From assembly GCF_003666685.1 (NCBI RefSeq), contig NZ_RCIZ01000004.1, forward strand, positions 62,001 through 126,000: 64,000 nucleotides of DNA, given 5' to 3'. Positions 18,472 through 27,496 of the stretch are shown piece by piece. Numbering within the stretch: position 1 is the stretch's first letter; each line of letters begins with the position of its first letter. This DNA is from Mesorhizobium sp. YM1C-6-2 (GTDB taxonomy: Bacteria > Pseudomonadota > Alphaproteobacteria > Rhizobiales > Rhizobiaceae). The notes under the pieces are model-generated. The model saw only the letters and a program-made list of their open reading frames with translations, was not told the origin of the DNA and did no database searches. A program made the translations under genes and the position numbers.

Positions 18472-19349
18472 GAATCCTGGTTACCGGCCGCGAAGGCCAG
18501 GTGGCGAGGAGCCTCGCGGAACGCGCGGCGGCCGATGCCGATATCGAACTGGTGTCGATCGGCCGGCCGCAACTCGACCTCCTGCAGCCGGAAACGATCA
18601 GGCCGGCAATCCTCGCCGCACAGCCGGACGTCGTCGTTTCCGCGGCAGCCCATACGGCGGTCGACCAGGCCGAGGACGAGCCGGAGCGGGCGTTCGCGAT
18701 CAATGCAGCGGGCGCGGGAGCGGTAGCCTCCGCGGCGGCCGAGGCGGGTGCGGCAATCATTCATCTTTCGACCGACTACGTCTTCTCGGGTGAGTTGGAG
18801 GGCGAGCGGGTCGAGACGGACGCGACCGACCCGCAAAGCGTCTACGGCCGCAGCAAGCTCGACGGCGAAGAAGCGGTCGCCGCCGCCAATCCGCGCCACG
18901 TGATCCTGCGCACCGCCTGGGTCTACAGCCCGTTCGGGAAGAATTTCGCCAAGACGATGCTCGCCCTGGCGCGTCAGCACGATCGCATCCGGATCGTCGC
19001 CGACCAGTGGGGCAACCCGACCGCCGCAGCCGATGTCGCCGAGGGCGTCTTGCGGATCGCGAGAACCATCATCGCCGACCGGCAACCGGAAACCTACGGA
19101 ATATTCCACCTGGCGGGCGAAGGCGACACGAACTGGGCGGGGTTCGCGCGGCAGATTCTCGCGACAAGCGCCAGCCTCGGCGGGCCGTCGGCGGAAGTCG
19201 AAGACATCACGACGGCCGACTATCCGACGAAGGCGCGCCGACCGCGAAATTCGCGCCTGTCCTGCGAAAAGCTCCTGGAAGTCCACGGCTGGCGTCCGCC
19301 CGCCTGGCAGGATTCGTGCAGGACCGTGGTGGAACGGCTGATCGGCTGA
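18468..19349 (+). CDS. rmlD: dTDP-4-dehydrorhamnose reductase RmlD
   Basis: 293 residues; final NADPH-dependent reduction to dTDP-L-rhamnose. It has the N-terminal [16 protein letters not shown] nucleotide site, the catalytic STDYVFSG and YGRSKLDGE (YxxxK), and the family segment [19 protein letters not shown]. It starts with GTG in a 4-nt GTGA overlap with rmlB. It completes a full rmlACBD set, so rhamnose is almost certainly a component of the polysaccharide made by this locus. Confidence 0.95.
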   Translation: MRILVTGREGQVARSLAERAAADADIELVSIGRPQLDLLQPETIRPAILAAQPDVVVSAAAHTAVDQAEDEPERAFAINAAGAGAVASAAAEAGAAIIHLSTDYVFSGELEGERVETDATDPQSVYGRSKLDGEEAVAAANPRHVILRTAWVYSPFGKNFAKTMLALARQHDRIRIVADQWGNPTAAADVAEGVLRIARTIIADRQPETYGIFHLAGEGDTNWAGFARQILATSASLGGPSAEVEDITTADYPTKARRPRNSRLSCEKLLEVHGWRPPAWQDSCRTVVERLIG

Positions 19350-19447
19350 AGTCCTGCTGGCGCAGAGCACTTCACCGGCGACCCCACCCGTCCAACCGCC
19401 TGCGTCGGTTGTCCACTGCTGCGCAGCGTCCCGGCGTTCGCCGGCCT

Positions 19448-19472
19448 TTCGTCATGCCACCGGCATGACGAA
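19448..19472. terminator. Strong hairpin downstream of rmlD
   Basis: TTCGTCATGCC and GGCATGACGAA form an 11-bp perfect stem with a 3-nt ACC loop, about 100 nt after the rmlD stop. No T-run follows on either strand, so it is either a factor-assisted terminator or an mRNA 3' stabiliser. A second small dyad CCCCCT-CA-AGGGGG follows at 19499-19512, just before repeat copy B. Confidence 0.45.
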
Positions 19473-19525
19473 TTCGCGTTCCGTGAACCGGCTGTTCACC
19501 CCCTCAAGGGGGAGGGACACCCGCG

Positions 19526-19836
19526 CTTCATCATCGCCACGCCCTGCTTGCGCAGTCTGGCCTTTTCAAAGAACGCTCCTCACCGCCGGGAGGAGAAATC
19601 GGGAAGCGGGGCACGGGGCCTGGCCTCTCAATAGTATTACGTGGCCGGTTTCCCGCACCCCGCCGGCGTTCTTGCCCTACCTGGAGGGGACGCAGAATCG
19701 TTTCACCGCGCGACCTCGGTCAGGGCCCGGTCCTCGGGGCTCATCACCCAGCCGCGCCACCTCCGCGCGACCGAACCGGTACCGCCGCCCTCCCCTGATC
19801 CCCGGTCCGGACCAGGGTTCCCGCGAGGGCGGTGCG
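19526..19836 (+). repeat. ~310-bp dispersed repeat element, copy B
   Basis: This is the plus-strand counterpart of 8385-8693. The longest identical block runs through 19671-19800 (CTACCTGGAGGGGACGCAGA onward to the CCCTCCCCTGATC segment). The stem found in copy A is kept here as CTCCTC/GAGGAG at 19576-19595, with the central base pair swapped. The 18-bp palindrome of copy A carries one mismatch here. The outer terminal repeats of copy A are not clearly kept. It fills the middle of the gene-free stretch 19350-20148. Outside it (19837-20148) I see no gene, only the ordinary leader of the next gene. Confidence 0.85.
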
Positions 19837-20148
19837 GCCATTATGCGGGAGGCGCAAAGGGTGTGAATCGATTTCTGCCAACTATTTTAATCTCCCAGCG
19901 AAATCAGAGACTTGCGCCGGCAAGGGCGGAAAATCTGTTCACGTGATCGGCAGTCTCACAGCCTCGTTGGCCGTCGCATTCCGGGTGGAGAAGCGGTGTG
20001 ACCCAGCGGCAGCATCTGGTAGCCTTGAGCCAGTTCCGTAAAAAGGAGGGATTCAACTGCTTAAGCGGTTGCCTGTGCTACACCGTGCTTGTACGAGCAT
20101 ATGACGCGTGGATGTGAACGGCCGATCTTCGAGGAACGCAAGCATTAG

Positions 20149-22290
20149 ATGCCAGTAGAGAAAATCAGAAGGCTTGCGCGCTGGTCCGGCTATACTGCCA
20201 CGCTTCTGAAACTGGGCCTGCGTGACCCAAAGGGAACTTTTTTATCCACGAAGAATGCCAGGAAGCTCGTAGGCGCCTACTCCAGGGGAGGGGCGTCTGA
20301 AGTTGCGAGGCTGATCCGCGCCACAAGAAGCATGCCTGTCATGGAAACAGGACCTCGAACGGTTTCCCTGGCGGAAGAATATGCGTTGGCGGTTTCAACC
20401 AGAGCGCGGAAAAAGGACGGAATCGACCTCGAGTTCGTGTCCAAGGCAGCGGAGCGGATTGCAGTCGAACGAGCGCCGGTCAAAGCCATTGCATTCTACC
20501 TTCCGCAGTTCCATCCGATCCCCGAAAACGATGCCTGGTGGGGGGAAGGGTTCACCGAGTGGACGAACGTAACCAAGGCGGCGCCCCAATATCTCGGGCA
20601 CCATCAGCCGCAATTGCCGATCGACGTTGGTTTCTATGATCTACGCCTGGTCGAGACCATGGAGAAGCAGGCCCGTCTCGCCGACTGGTATGGGATAGGA
20701 GGGTTCTGCTTCCACTACTATTGGTTCGGCGGAAAGCGGCTGCTTGAGCGTCCGATCGACCAGTATCTGGCATCGAAGACGATCAAGCTGCCATTCTGCT
20801 TCTGCTGGGCAAACGAAAACTGGACCCGGCGCTGGGACGGGCAGGAAAACGAAGTCCTGATCTCCCAGAAATATTCCCCGGAGGATGACATCGCCTTCAT
20901 CGAGGCTCTCTTTCCGGCCTTTTCCGATCCACGCTACATCCGCCATGACGGCAAGCCGATGCTGATCGTCTACCGGGTATCTCAGCTACCCGACCCCAAG
21001 GCCACGGCGAACAGATGGCGGCAGCGATGCAGGGAAGCAGGCATCGGCGAGATCTACCTGATCGCGGCCCGCTCGTTCGAGATCACCGACCCGAGGCCAT
21101 ATGGGTTCGACGCGGCCATCGAGTTCCCGCCCCATCAAATACCCGCGTCGAACATAACCAAGCAAATCGCCCTGGTGAATCCGTATTTCCGGGGGAACAT
21201 CTACAGCTACGAAGACCTGGCGGACGGTTACGCCAGCCAGCGGACCGCCGACTATCCTTTGATAAAGACCGTTTCTCCGGGATGGGACAACGAAGCACGC
21301 CGGCCTGGCGCGGGGCACATCTTCCATGGGTCTTCGCCCAGCGCCTATGCCTCGTGGTTCAAGCGGTCGGTCGCTTATGCGGTCGAGCAGACCGCGGCGG
21401 ACACAAACTATCCGCCTTTCGTCTTCATCAACGCCTGGAACGAATGGGCCGAAGGGGCGCACCTGGAGCCGGACCGCAGATACGGGTATGCCTACCTGCA
21501 CGCCACCGGAAACATTCTGAGGGACTTGTATGTCGCTTCGGAGGAGGTGTCCGAGCGTGTCAAAGCATCGAGCGACCGGTTTGAGAAGAAGAATGACACG
21601 CTCGTCATAGTGCATGTGCACTACGAGGAACTCATTGGAGAGATCGTCGATACCCTATCAAGACTGCGTGGTGTCGACGTAACGATATCGGCGGGCCGCG
21701 CCGTTTCGGAAAAAAGCATCAGATATCTCCTCGACAATCTCCCTGGAGTTAGAATTGAATTATTCGACAACAGGGGAAGGGATCTTGCGCCTTTCCTTGA
21801 TCAACTGGCATTCGCGCGAGAGCAGGGATATCGCTATGCCTGCAAGGTCCACACGAAAAAGTCGCCGCAGCGCAATGACGGGGAGGCGCTGCGGCGTCAC
21901 GCGTTCGACGAGCTGATCGGATCGCAGGCGATTTTCGCCAAAAACAGGAAACGCTTCGAGGACGATCCGACGCTCGGGATGTTGGCGCCGTCGGGCTCCG
22001 TGCTTTCCCTGGCGCATCCGCCGCGGCACGTCCTAAACCGGCGCTGGCTCGACTATCTGTTCCAGCAGCTTGATATTGGGGAACTTGCCGAGAGTTACGA
22101 TTGCGACTTCGTTGCAGGCTCGATGTTCTGGTTCCGGGTGGACGCGCTAAAGCGCGTCGCGGAACTGAAGCTGCTGCCGGAGATGTTCGAGTACGAGGTG
22201 GGACAGGTCGACGGCACGCTCGCGCATGCGGTGGAGAGAGTGCTGGCGGCCGCCGCCGCGAAATCGAGTTTCCGAACCGAGGAACTTTAG
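20149..22290 (+). CDS. WbsX-like (GH99-like) and RgpF-like two-domain glycan protein
   Basis: 713 residues in two parts. Residues of about 100-450 are a WbsX / GH99-like TIM-barrel domain: IAFYLPQFHPIPENDAWWGE, GFTEWTNVTKAAP, FCFHYYWFGGKRLLE, CFCWANENWTRRWDG and FINAWNEWAEGAHLEPD are the family hallmarks. Residues of about 490-700 resemble the rhamnan-synthesis F (RgpF) domain: VIVHVHYEELIGEIVDTLS, FDNRGRDLAPFLDQL, YACKVHTKKSPQRNDGE and DFVAGSMFWFRVDALKRV. These domains occur in O-antigen and rhamnan loci; the WbsX domain may be a glycosyltransferase or an endo-acting glycoside hydrolase. The neighbouring rhamnose genes fit RgpF. The first 90 residues are basic and unassigned. Confidence 0.85.
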   Translation: MPVEKIRRLARWSGYTATLLKLGLRDPKGTFLSTKNARKLVGAYSRGGASEVARLIRATRSMPVMETGPRTVSLAEEYALAVSTRARKKDGIDLEFVSKAAERIAVERAPVKAIAFYLPQFHPIPENDAWWGEGFTEWTNVTKAAPQYLGHHQPQLPIDVGFYDLRLVETMEKQARLADWYGIGGFCFHYYWFGGKRLLERPIDQYLASKTIKLPFCFCWANENWTRRWDGQENEVLISQKYSPEDDIAFIEALFPAFSDPRYIRHDGKPMLIVYRVSQLPDPKATANRWRQRCREAGIGEIYLIAARSFEITDPRPYGFDAAIEFPPHQIPASNITKQIALVNPYFRGNIYSYEDLADGYASQRTADYPLIKTVSPGWDNEARRPGAGHIFHGSSPSAYASWFKRSVAYAVEQTAADTNYPPFVFINAWNEWAEGAHLEPDRRYGYAYLHATGNILRDLYVASEEVSERVKASSDRFEKKNDTLVIVHVHYEELIGEIVDTLSRLRGVDVTISAGRAVSEKSIRYLLDNLPGVRIELFDNRGRDLAPFLDQLAFAREQGYRYACKVHTKKSPQRNDGEALRRHAFDELIGSQAIFAKNRKRFEDDPTLGMLAPSGSVLSLAHPPRHVLNRRWLDYLFQQLDIGELAESYDCDFVAGSMFWFRVDALKRVAELKLLPEMFEYEVGQVDGTLAHAVERVLAAAAAKSSFRTEEL

Positions 22291-22366
22291 GAGCAGGCTC
22301 CACGGAAGCGCGTGTGTCGGCGGTGTGGGGCTTTGATGTTGTTGTGATGGCGTTAGGAACCTCCGG

Positions 22367-23842
22367 ATGAAATGGTATTTCTGCCTGAACGAACACGGCA
22401 TGAACGGTTTTGCGGAAAGCATGTTCGCAGCCGTTCACTCTGCGCTTCAAAACACTACCTTAGAGCCGCATTTCATCTACGACGGCGCCCCGAACGAAAT
22501 CACGCGATATCTCCAGCGCATCGGCGTGACCGTTCATTTCCATCAGAATTCCTTTCTGGATCGGATAAATGCGGCCAAGGCGCAGCAAGGCTTCAATCCC
22601 GCGCACGCGCGTGGCGCCTACTTGCGGCTGGACATTCCCGTCATCGACCAGACGGACGATGTCGTCCTCTATACGGACGTCGACGTTCTCTTCCCCCGCG
22701 ATCCGCGCATCGACATGAGGCCCGAGCTGTTCGCGGCAGCGCCGGAATACGCGATGCTTGCGAGCGGACCGGTCCCCAACAAGCACATCCTGAATTCCGG
22801 CGTCATGGTCATCAATCTGGGAGCGTTCCGCAAACGCCTTGCCGGTCTGATCGACTTTGCGGCGAAGCATGATTTCTATTTCCACGGTGACAGCGGCTTC
22901 TATGACCAGGGAGCGATCAACAAATTCTTCCCCGGCGAATGGGAGGCGTTGCCGCAGCGGCTTAACTGGCGACCCTTCTCCGGGCACCAGGAATTGCCCG
23001 AAATCATCCATTTCCACGGCACCAAGCCATATGAGCTGCCGCAACTGATTGCAGGTGGGAAAGGCGTGAGGGAGGTCGCCGGCCGCTTCTACAACCTGAA
23101 CAAGACCAACTACCTCATGGCCTTTGGCCTATACATGCGATTCCAGACGCCCGAGACGCAAAGAATCCTGGGGGAAGCATTCCCCAAGGCGCAGCGCCTC
23201 TCTGTGTATCGACGGGGTGGGGACGGACTTCCCTACAAAAACGACCTGTGCCAGTTCATATTCAATGACCAATTCATCCGCGCTTCCAGCTTTTACGGCT
23301 CTCCCTATCTTGATGAGTTTTCGGGCATCATAACGAAATACGCCGCGGGTAAGAGCCTGTTTCGGATGCTGGAATGGGGTTCGGGCTTCACGTCCTTGCT
23401 GGCACCCATGGTCCTCGATTCCCTTGGCGTCGACTTTCGGCTCGAAAGCATTGACGACAATCCCAGATACCAGCGCGATCTGGCAAAATTCGTTTACGCA
23501 TCGGACCGGATCGAATTTCGGCTCGAGGATTTGACCGGCCCGGGCAAGTCGCAGGCCGATCCGGAGCTGAACTACTCGACGAGCCCTTTGCGTAATCGCG
23601 AGGATTACGACTTCATCTTCATCGACGGCCGGCGGCGGGTAGAGTGCGCCTACATCGCAGCGTTGGTTTCCTCACCGGAGACCATCGTGGTGATCCACGA
23701 TTTCCGGCGCGGCAGGTATCAGCCCGTCCTGGGCCTGTTCGAGGTCGTCGAGGAGACGGAGCAGTTCCGGGTGATGAAGATTCGGAAAGGCGTGCACGAA
23801 GCGCTCAAGCCCGGTCGGGCCGAAATACAGTCTTTACGATGA
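22367..23842 (+). CDS. GT8-like glycosyltransferase fused to a methyltransferase-like domain
   Basis: 491 residues. The first 270 resemble family 8 glycosyltransferases: AHARGAYLRLDIPVIDQTDD, VVLYTDVDVLFP (DxD metal site), HILNSGVMVINLGAFRK (NSGVM...NL) and HGDSGFYDQGAINKFF (DQ). From about 330 a Rossmann-like region begins with FRMLEWGSGFTSLLAP, the glycine loop of SAM methyltransferases, and continues with FRLESIDDNPRY and DYDFIFIDGRRRVECAYIAA, then IVVIHDFRRG. The sugar donor and methyl acceptor are unknown. The 3' end overlaps the convergent sugar transferase gene by 38 nt. Confidence 0.78.
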   Translation: MKWYFCLNEHGMNGFAESMFAAVHSALQNTTLEPHFIYDGAPNEITRYLQRIGVTVHFHQNSFLDRINAAKAQQGFNPAHARGAYLRLDIPVIDQTDDVVLYTDVDVLFPRDPRIDMRPELFAAAPEYAMLASGPVPNKHILNSGVMVINLGAFRKRLAGLIDFAAKHDFYFHGDSGFYDQGAINKFFPGEWEALPQRLNWRPFSGHQELPEIIHFHGTKPYELPQLIAGGKGVREVAGRFYNLNKTNYLMAFGLYMRFQTPETQRILGEAFPKAQRLSVYRRGGDGLPYKNDLCQFIFNDQFIRASSFYGSPYLDEFSGIITKYAAGKSLFRMLEWGSGFTSLLAPMVLDSLGVDFRLESIDDNPRYQRDLAKFVYASDRIEFRLEDLTGPGKSQADPELNYSTSPLRNREDYDFIFIDGRRRVECAYIAALVSSPETIVVIHDFRRGRYQPVLGLFEVVEETEQFRVMKIRKGVHEALKPGRAEIQSLR

Positions 23843-24353
23843 TCCGCAGATCCATCCAGAAGGTCCGGCCCGTCAGATAGTCCGCGTCCCTGGCGGCGAG
23901 CTTCTCCGGGTCCGACATGTCGATGCCTTCGACCTGGGCGAGCCCGGTGATGCCGGGCCTGAGTGCGTAGACGCCGCGTTTCCTGCGGCGCTCTATCAGT
24001 TCCTTCTGGGTAGGCAGGCAGGGCCTCGGGCCGACGAGGCTCATCTCGCCCTTGAGCACGTTCCAGAGCTGCGGCAGCTCGTCGATCTTCAGCCCGCGCA
24101 GGACCTTTCCCGCGCTTGTTACGGCTTCTTTGCCTACCTCATGCGTCGGCAGCGACTTCGTGCCGACATACATGGTCCTTAGCTTCAGGCAGTTGAAGGG
24201 CTTTTCGTTGCGGCCGACCCGCTGTTGCGCGAAGAAGGCAGGCCCGGGCGACGAGGTTTTTACCCACAGGGCCGCGGCCACGACGAGGGGACAGGCAACG
24301 AGCGCAAGCGGAATTGCCAAAGCGAGGTCCTGCGCGCGGTTCACGGCGATCAC
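23805..24353 (-). CDS. Polyprenyl-phosphate sugar-1-phosphate transferase (WcaJ/PglC type)
   Basis: 182 residues. It has one N-terminal hydrophobic segment (ALAIPLALVACPLVVAAALW) and the bacterial sugar transferase domain: SSPGPAFFAQQRVGRNEKPF, KLRTMYV, LRGLKIDELPQLWNVLKGE, MSLVGPRPCL and LRPGITGLAQV. It starts lipid-linked repeat-unit assembly by moving a sugar-1-phosphate to undecaprenyl phosphate. The small size is that of monotopic PglC-like enzymes. GTG 24353 overlaps the preceding GT2 stop in a 4-nt GTGA; an ATG at 24380 is an alternative. Confidence 0.9.
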   Translation of the reverse strand: MIAVNRAQDLALAIPLALVACPLVVAAALWVKTSSPGPAFFAQQRVGRNEKPFNCLKLRTMYVGTKSLPTHEVGKEAVTSAGKVLRGLKIDELPQLWNVLKGEMSLVGPRPCLPTQKELIERRRKRGVYALRPGITGLAQVEGIDMSDPEKLAARDADYLTGRTFWMDLRIIVKTVFRPDRA

Positions 24354-25330
24354 ATCCGCCTGAGCACGAGCGCCGCCCACAGCCCCAGCGTACCCTGCGG
24401 CGTCTGCCGGTAGACGCCGGATCTTTTGAGGCCGGTCGCGGCGGCGAACGGGTTGCGCGCCCCGCGGGCGCGGGCAAAAAGCTCCATGGTGTCAATCGCG
24501 TCGGGCGTCAGCAGATCACGGTTCCTTTCGAGGCCGGCGAGGTTCATCTCGCTCCATTCCGCGAACTGCCCGCGGAGCAGGCGCCTCAGCCGCCCCAGCC
24601 TGGCCGTCCAGGAGGTGTTGGCCCCGACGAGGTTCGCGCCATGCTGACGATAGCGGACGAGCGGTTCGGGCGAATAGTGCACGATGCCGCCGGCGCCTGT
24701 GACCAGCTGATACATCCACCAGTCATGGCTGACAAAGGGTGAGCGTCGCGAGGCGAGCGCCACGATATCGCGCGCGGCCCGGTTCAGCACCATCGTGTTG
24801 CCGCCGGCCAGGCTCTGCACCAACGCGTTGCGGAAGGACGGTTTTCGGCGAAACAGCGGCGATATGCCGATCGGCTCTCCCGACTGCGAGACGGTAAGCG
24901 TCCGTGAACAGAAGAGCAGTGGCAGCGAACCGTCCTGCGAACGCATCCAGGCCAGCGCAGTCTCCAGCTTGTGGGCTTCCCAGACATCGTCCTGGTCGCA
25001 GCAGGCGAAAAAATCCGCCTGCGCCGCGTCGTTCGCGATCAATGCCCGGAAATTCTCGGCGAAACCCTTGCCGGGACCTCCGCGGACGCTGAAGGTTCCC
25101 TTTGCCCAACGGTCTTGCCATGCCGAGAGGATCGTTGGTGTGGCGTCGGTCGAGCCATCGTCCGAGGCCCAGATATCGATCGAGGGATGGGTCTGAACTG
25201 CAAGCGAGCGAAGCTGCTCGTCGAGGAAGGCGGCGCCGTTCCTCGTCGCCAGCCATATCGCCACCGTGCCTGCGGGCTCGCTAGACGGCACGCTTGCGCT
25301 TCCTGCCTTCGGAACGGGCGAAGCCGTCAT
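24350..25330 (-). CDS. Family 2 glycosyltransferase (rhamnosyltransferase-like)
   Basis: 326 residues. GT-A fold: AIWLATRNGAAFLDEQLRSL, IDIWASDDGSTDATPTIL, and ADFFACCDQDDVWEAHKLE with the DxD-type metal site. The catalytic-base region includes SPFVSHDWWMYQLVTGAGG, followed by YRQHGANLVG, a combination seen in many rhamnosyltransferase-like GT2 proteins. The last 70 residues may be a helical membrane-associated tail. It directly abuts the upstream dehydratase gene and overlaps the sugar transferase, so the three form an operon. Confidence 0.88.
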   Translation of the reverse strand: MTASPVPKAGSASVPSSEPAGTVAIWLATRNGAAFLDEQLRSLAVQTHPSIDIWASDDGSTDATPTILSAWQDRWAKGTFSVRGGPGKGFAENFRALIANDAAQADFFACCDQDDVWEAHKLETALAWMRSQDGSLPLLFCSRTLTVSQSGEPIGISPLFRRKPSFRNALVQSLAGGNTMVLNRAARDIVALASRRSPFVSHDWWMYQLVTGAGGIVHYSPEPLVRYRQHGANLVGANTSWTARLGRLRRLLRGQFAEWSEMNLAGLERNRDLLTPDAIDTMELFARARGARNPFAAATGLKRSGVYRQTPQGTLGLWAALVLRRM

Positions 25331-27196
25331 CTAGGAGCCGAAGTCGAACAGCATTTGCCGGACCGCGGGTTCGTCGCGGGCCTCGATCCGGTCGCGGATG
25401 CCGGCGATCCTGGCGGGAACGTCGATGGGCAATGCGTGACGGCGGCGTCCGCGCAGGATCTTTGGATGCGACGTCGGCGTCACGCCGTCCGGATTGTAGA
25501 ACAGTTCCTCGTGAAGCTTCTCGCCCTCGCGCATGCCGATGGTGACAATCTCGATGTCGCCGTCCGGGTTGTCCGCGTCGCGTACCGAACGGTCGGACAG
25601 ACGGATCATGGCTTCGGCCAGTTCCTTGATCCTGACCGGCTCGCCCATTTCGAGCAGGAGCACGTCGCCGGATTTCGACAGCGCGGTCGCCTGGATGATC
25701 AGTTCGGCAGCCTCCTGCACGGACATGAAATAGCGGGTCATGTCCTCATGGGTCAGCGTGACCGGGCCACCGGCGGCGATCTGCTCCTTGAAGAGCGGGA
25801 CGACGGAACCGCTTGAGCCGATGACGTTTCCGAATCGGACCGAGGCGAAGTTGCGCTCGATACCGTGATTGTCGCTCCTGGTGCCATAGTGGCGGACGAT
25901 GAACTCGGACCAGCGCTTCGTCGCACCCATAACGCTGGCCGGGCGCACCGCCTTGTCGGAGGAGATCAGGATGAAATTGGTGACGCCGCAGTCATAGGCG
26001 GCCTCGACGACGGTCCATGTTCCGAGCACGTTGTTGCGCGCGCCCTCCACACAGTTGGCCTCGACCATCGACACATGCTTGAACGCCGCGCAGTGATAGA
26101 CGGTATCGACCCGATTGTCGCAGAGAATCCGCCTGACGAGTGCGCCGTCGGTGACCGATCCCAGTATATGGGTGATGGGGAAGGGGGTGTTCGCGGCAAT
26201 GTCGCGGCCGATCTGGTAGAGCCCGTACTCGTTGAAATCCATAAGGATGAGCTTCGCAGGATTGAGCTTGGCCAAGGTGCGGGCGAGCGCGGAGCCGATC
26301 GAGCCGGCCGCACCGGTGACCAGGATGACGCGCCCGTCTATGACGCTGCGCATCAGCTCGGGATCGGCAGGCACGGGAGACCGACGCAGCAGATCGTCGA
26401 TATCGATGTCGCGGATGTCGCCGATCGAATATTTGCCGGCGGCGAGATCGGCGATCGCAGGCAGGATCCTGAATTTTATCGGCAACGAGCTGAAGCGTGT
26501 GACCAGCGCACGCTGCGCCTCGCCGGTCGGCATCGGCGTGGTGACGATGATCTCGTCGACGTCGAAACCGTTGACGACTGTCTCCAGGTCGGCCATCCCG
26601 TAAACGCGCAGGCCGAGCATATCCATGCCCTTGAGGCCGGGATCGTCGCTGATGAACCCGATGACGTTGCGTTTGCGGCTGGACACGAGCGCGTTGACGA
26701 GTTGCATGGCCGGATTGCCGGTACCGTAGATCAAGGTCCGCTGGACGTTCGCCGCCGCCACCGGATCCGCCCAGAATAGCCACTTCGACCCGAACCGGCT
26801 GCCGGCGATCACCAGAACGCTGAGCGACCAGTAGACCACCGCCACGGATCGCGGCACGCCGGCGAGCCCGGTCATCTGGGTGAGGAAGGCGAGGCTGACC
26901 CACGCGAGCGCCGCCACGGTCACGGCCTTGAGGATCGTCCAGATCGCCCGTTCCGGAAGGAAGCGCAACACGGCGCGATAGAGCCCCATGCGGACAAAGA
27001 TCGGCAGCGCGATCATCGGCGCCGCGAGCATGAGCAGCGCCTGTTCGACATTGGGAACGAAGAGATGGTTGAGCCGGAGCGAGAAGCTGAGCCACAGGAC
27101 CGCGATCAACGCCACGAAATCGAAGCACACGAACAGCAATTTCTTCGCACCGCGCGGCAATGCCGCGATATGACGGCCGAGCTGTCCACTGTACAT
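25331..27196 (-). CDS. WbpM/PglF-type nucleotide-sugar 4,6-dehydratase (CapD family)
   Basis: 621 residues. Four N-terminal transmembrane helices (for example LLFVCFDFVALIAVLWLSFS and WTILKAVTVAALAWVSLAFL) are followed by a first Rossmann-like part (TLIYGTGNPAMQLVNAL) and then the catalytic SDR domain. That domain has VTGAAGSIGSALARTLAKLN and SSDKAVRPASVMGATKRWSE, in which Met replaces the usual Tyr, the SMK triad of UDP-GlcNAc 4,6-dehydratases such as WbpM and PglF. It should make a UDP-4-keto-6-deoxy-HexNAc, the precursor of QuiNAc, FucNAc or bacillosamine sugars. GTG 27232 is an alternative start. First gene of a three-gene minus-strand operon. Confidence 0.9.
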   Translation of the reverse strand: MYSGQLGRHIAALPRGAKKLLFVCFDFVALIAVLWLSFSLRLNHLFVPNVEQALLMLAAPMIALPIFVRMGLYRAVLRFLPERAIWTILKAVTVAALAWVSLAFLTQMTGLAGVPRSVAVVYWSLSVLVIAGSRFGSKWLFWADPVAAANVQRTLIYGTGNPAMQLVNALVSSRKRNVIGFISDDPGLKGMDMLGLRVYGMADLETVVNGFDVDEIIVTTPMPTGEAQRALVTRFSSLPIKFRILPAIADLAAGKYSIGDIRDIDIDDLLRRSPVPADPELMRSVIDGRVILVTGAAGSIGSALARTLAKLNPAKLILMDFNEYGLYQIGRDIAANTPFPITHILGSVTDGALVRRILCDNRVDTVYHCAAFKHVSMVEANCVEGARNNVLGTWTVVEAAYDCGVTNFILISSDKAVRPASVMGATKRWSEFIVRHYGTRSDNHGIERNFASVRFGNVIGSSGSVVPLFKEQIAAGGPVTLTHEDMTRYFMSVQEAAELIIQATALSKSGDVLLLEMGEPVRIKELAEAMIRLSDRSVRDADNPDGDIEIVTIGMREGEKLHEELFYNPDGVTPTSHPKILRGRRRHALPIDVPARIAGIRDRIEARDEPAVRQMLFDFGS

Positions 27197-27496
27197 CTGG
27201 CGCTGATATCCTGTTGGACCAGATCCGATCACATTGCGCCGATCGTTGAATCCAATATCGGCTGTCGAAACAATTGACGTTTTGTCACAGCCGCGCCATC
27301 GAAGTGAAGCATCGTTTACCTGACGGAAAGATCAAGCCAGGTCGATATCTGACAGGACCGGACAATGCTTCGCAAGTATCGAAAAGTTCGGCTCTGCGCA
27401 AACTGATCAGCCCGGAAAATAAAAAAAACGCGTGACTTTATCCACGCTTCCCCACGCGCACTTACCATTGGCGATCGCAACCGATCGAGGAACCCA

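Noticed and set aside
19465-19866. A 133-residue open frame in repeat copy B, with a similar frame in copy A
   Set aside because: Indels between the copies shift the frame, so it is not conserved as protein; the similarity is explained by the repeat.
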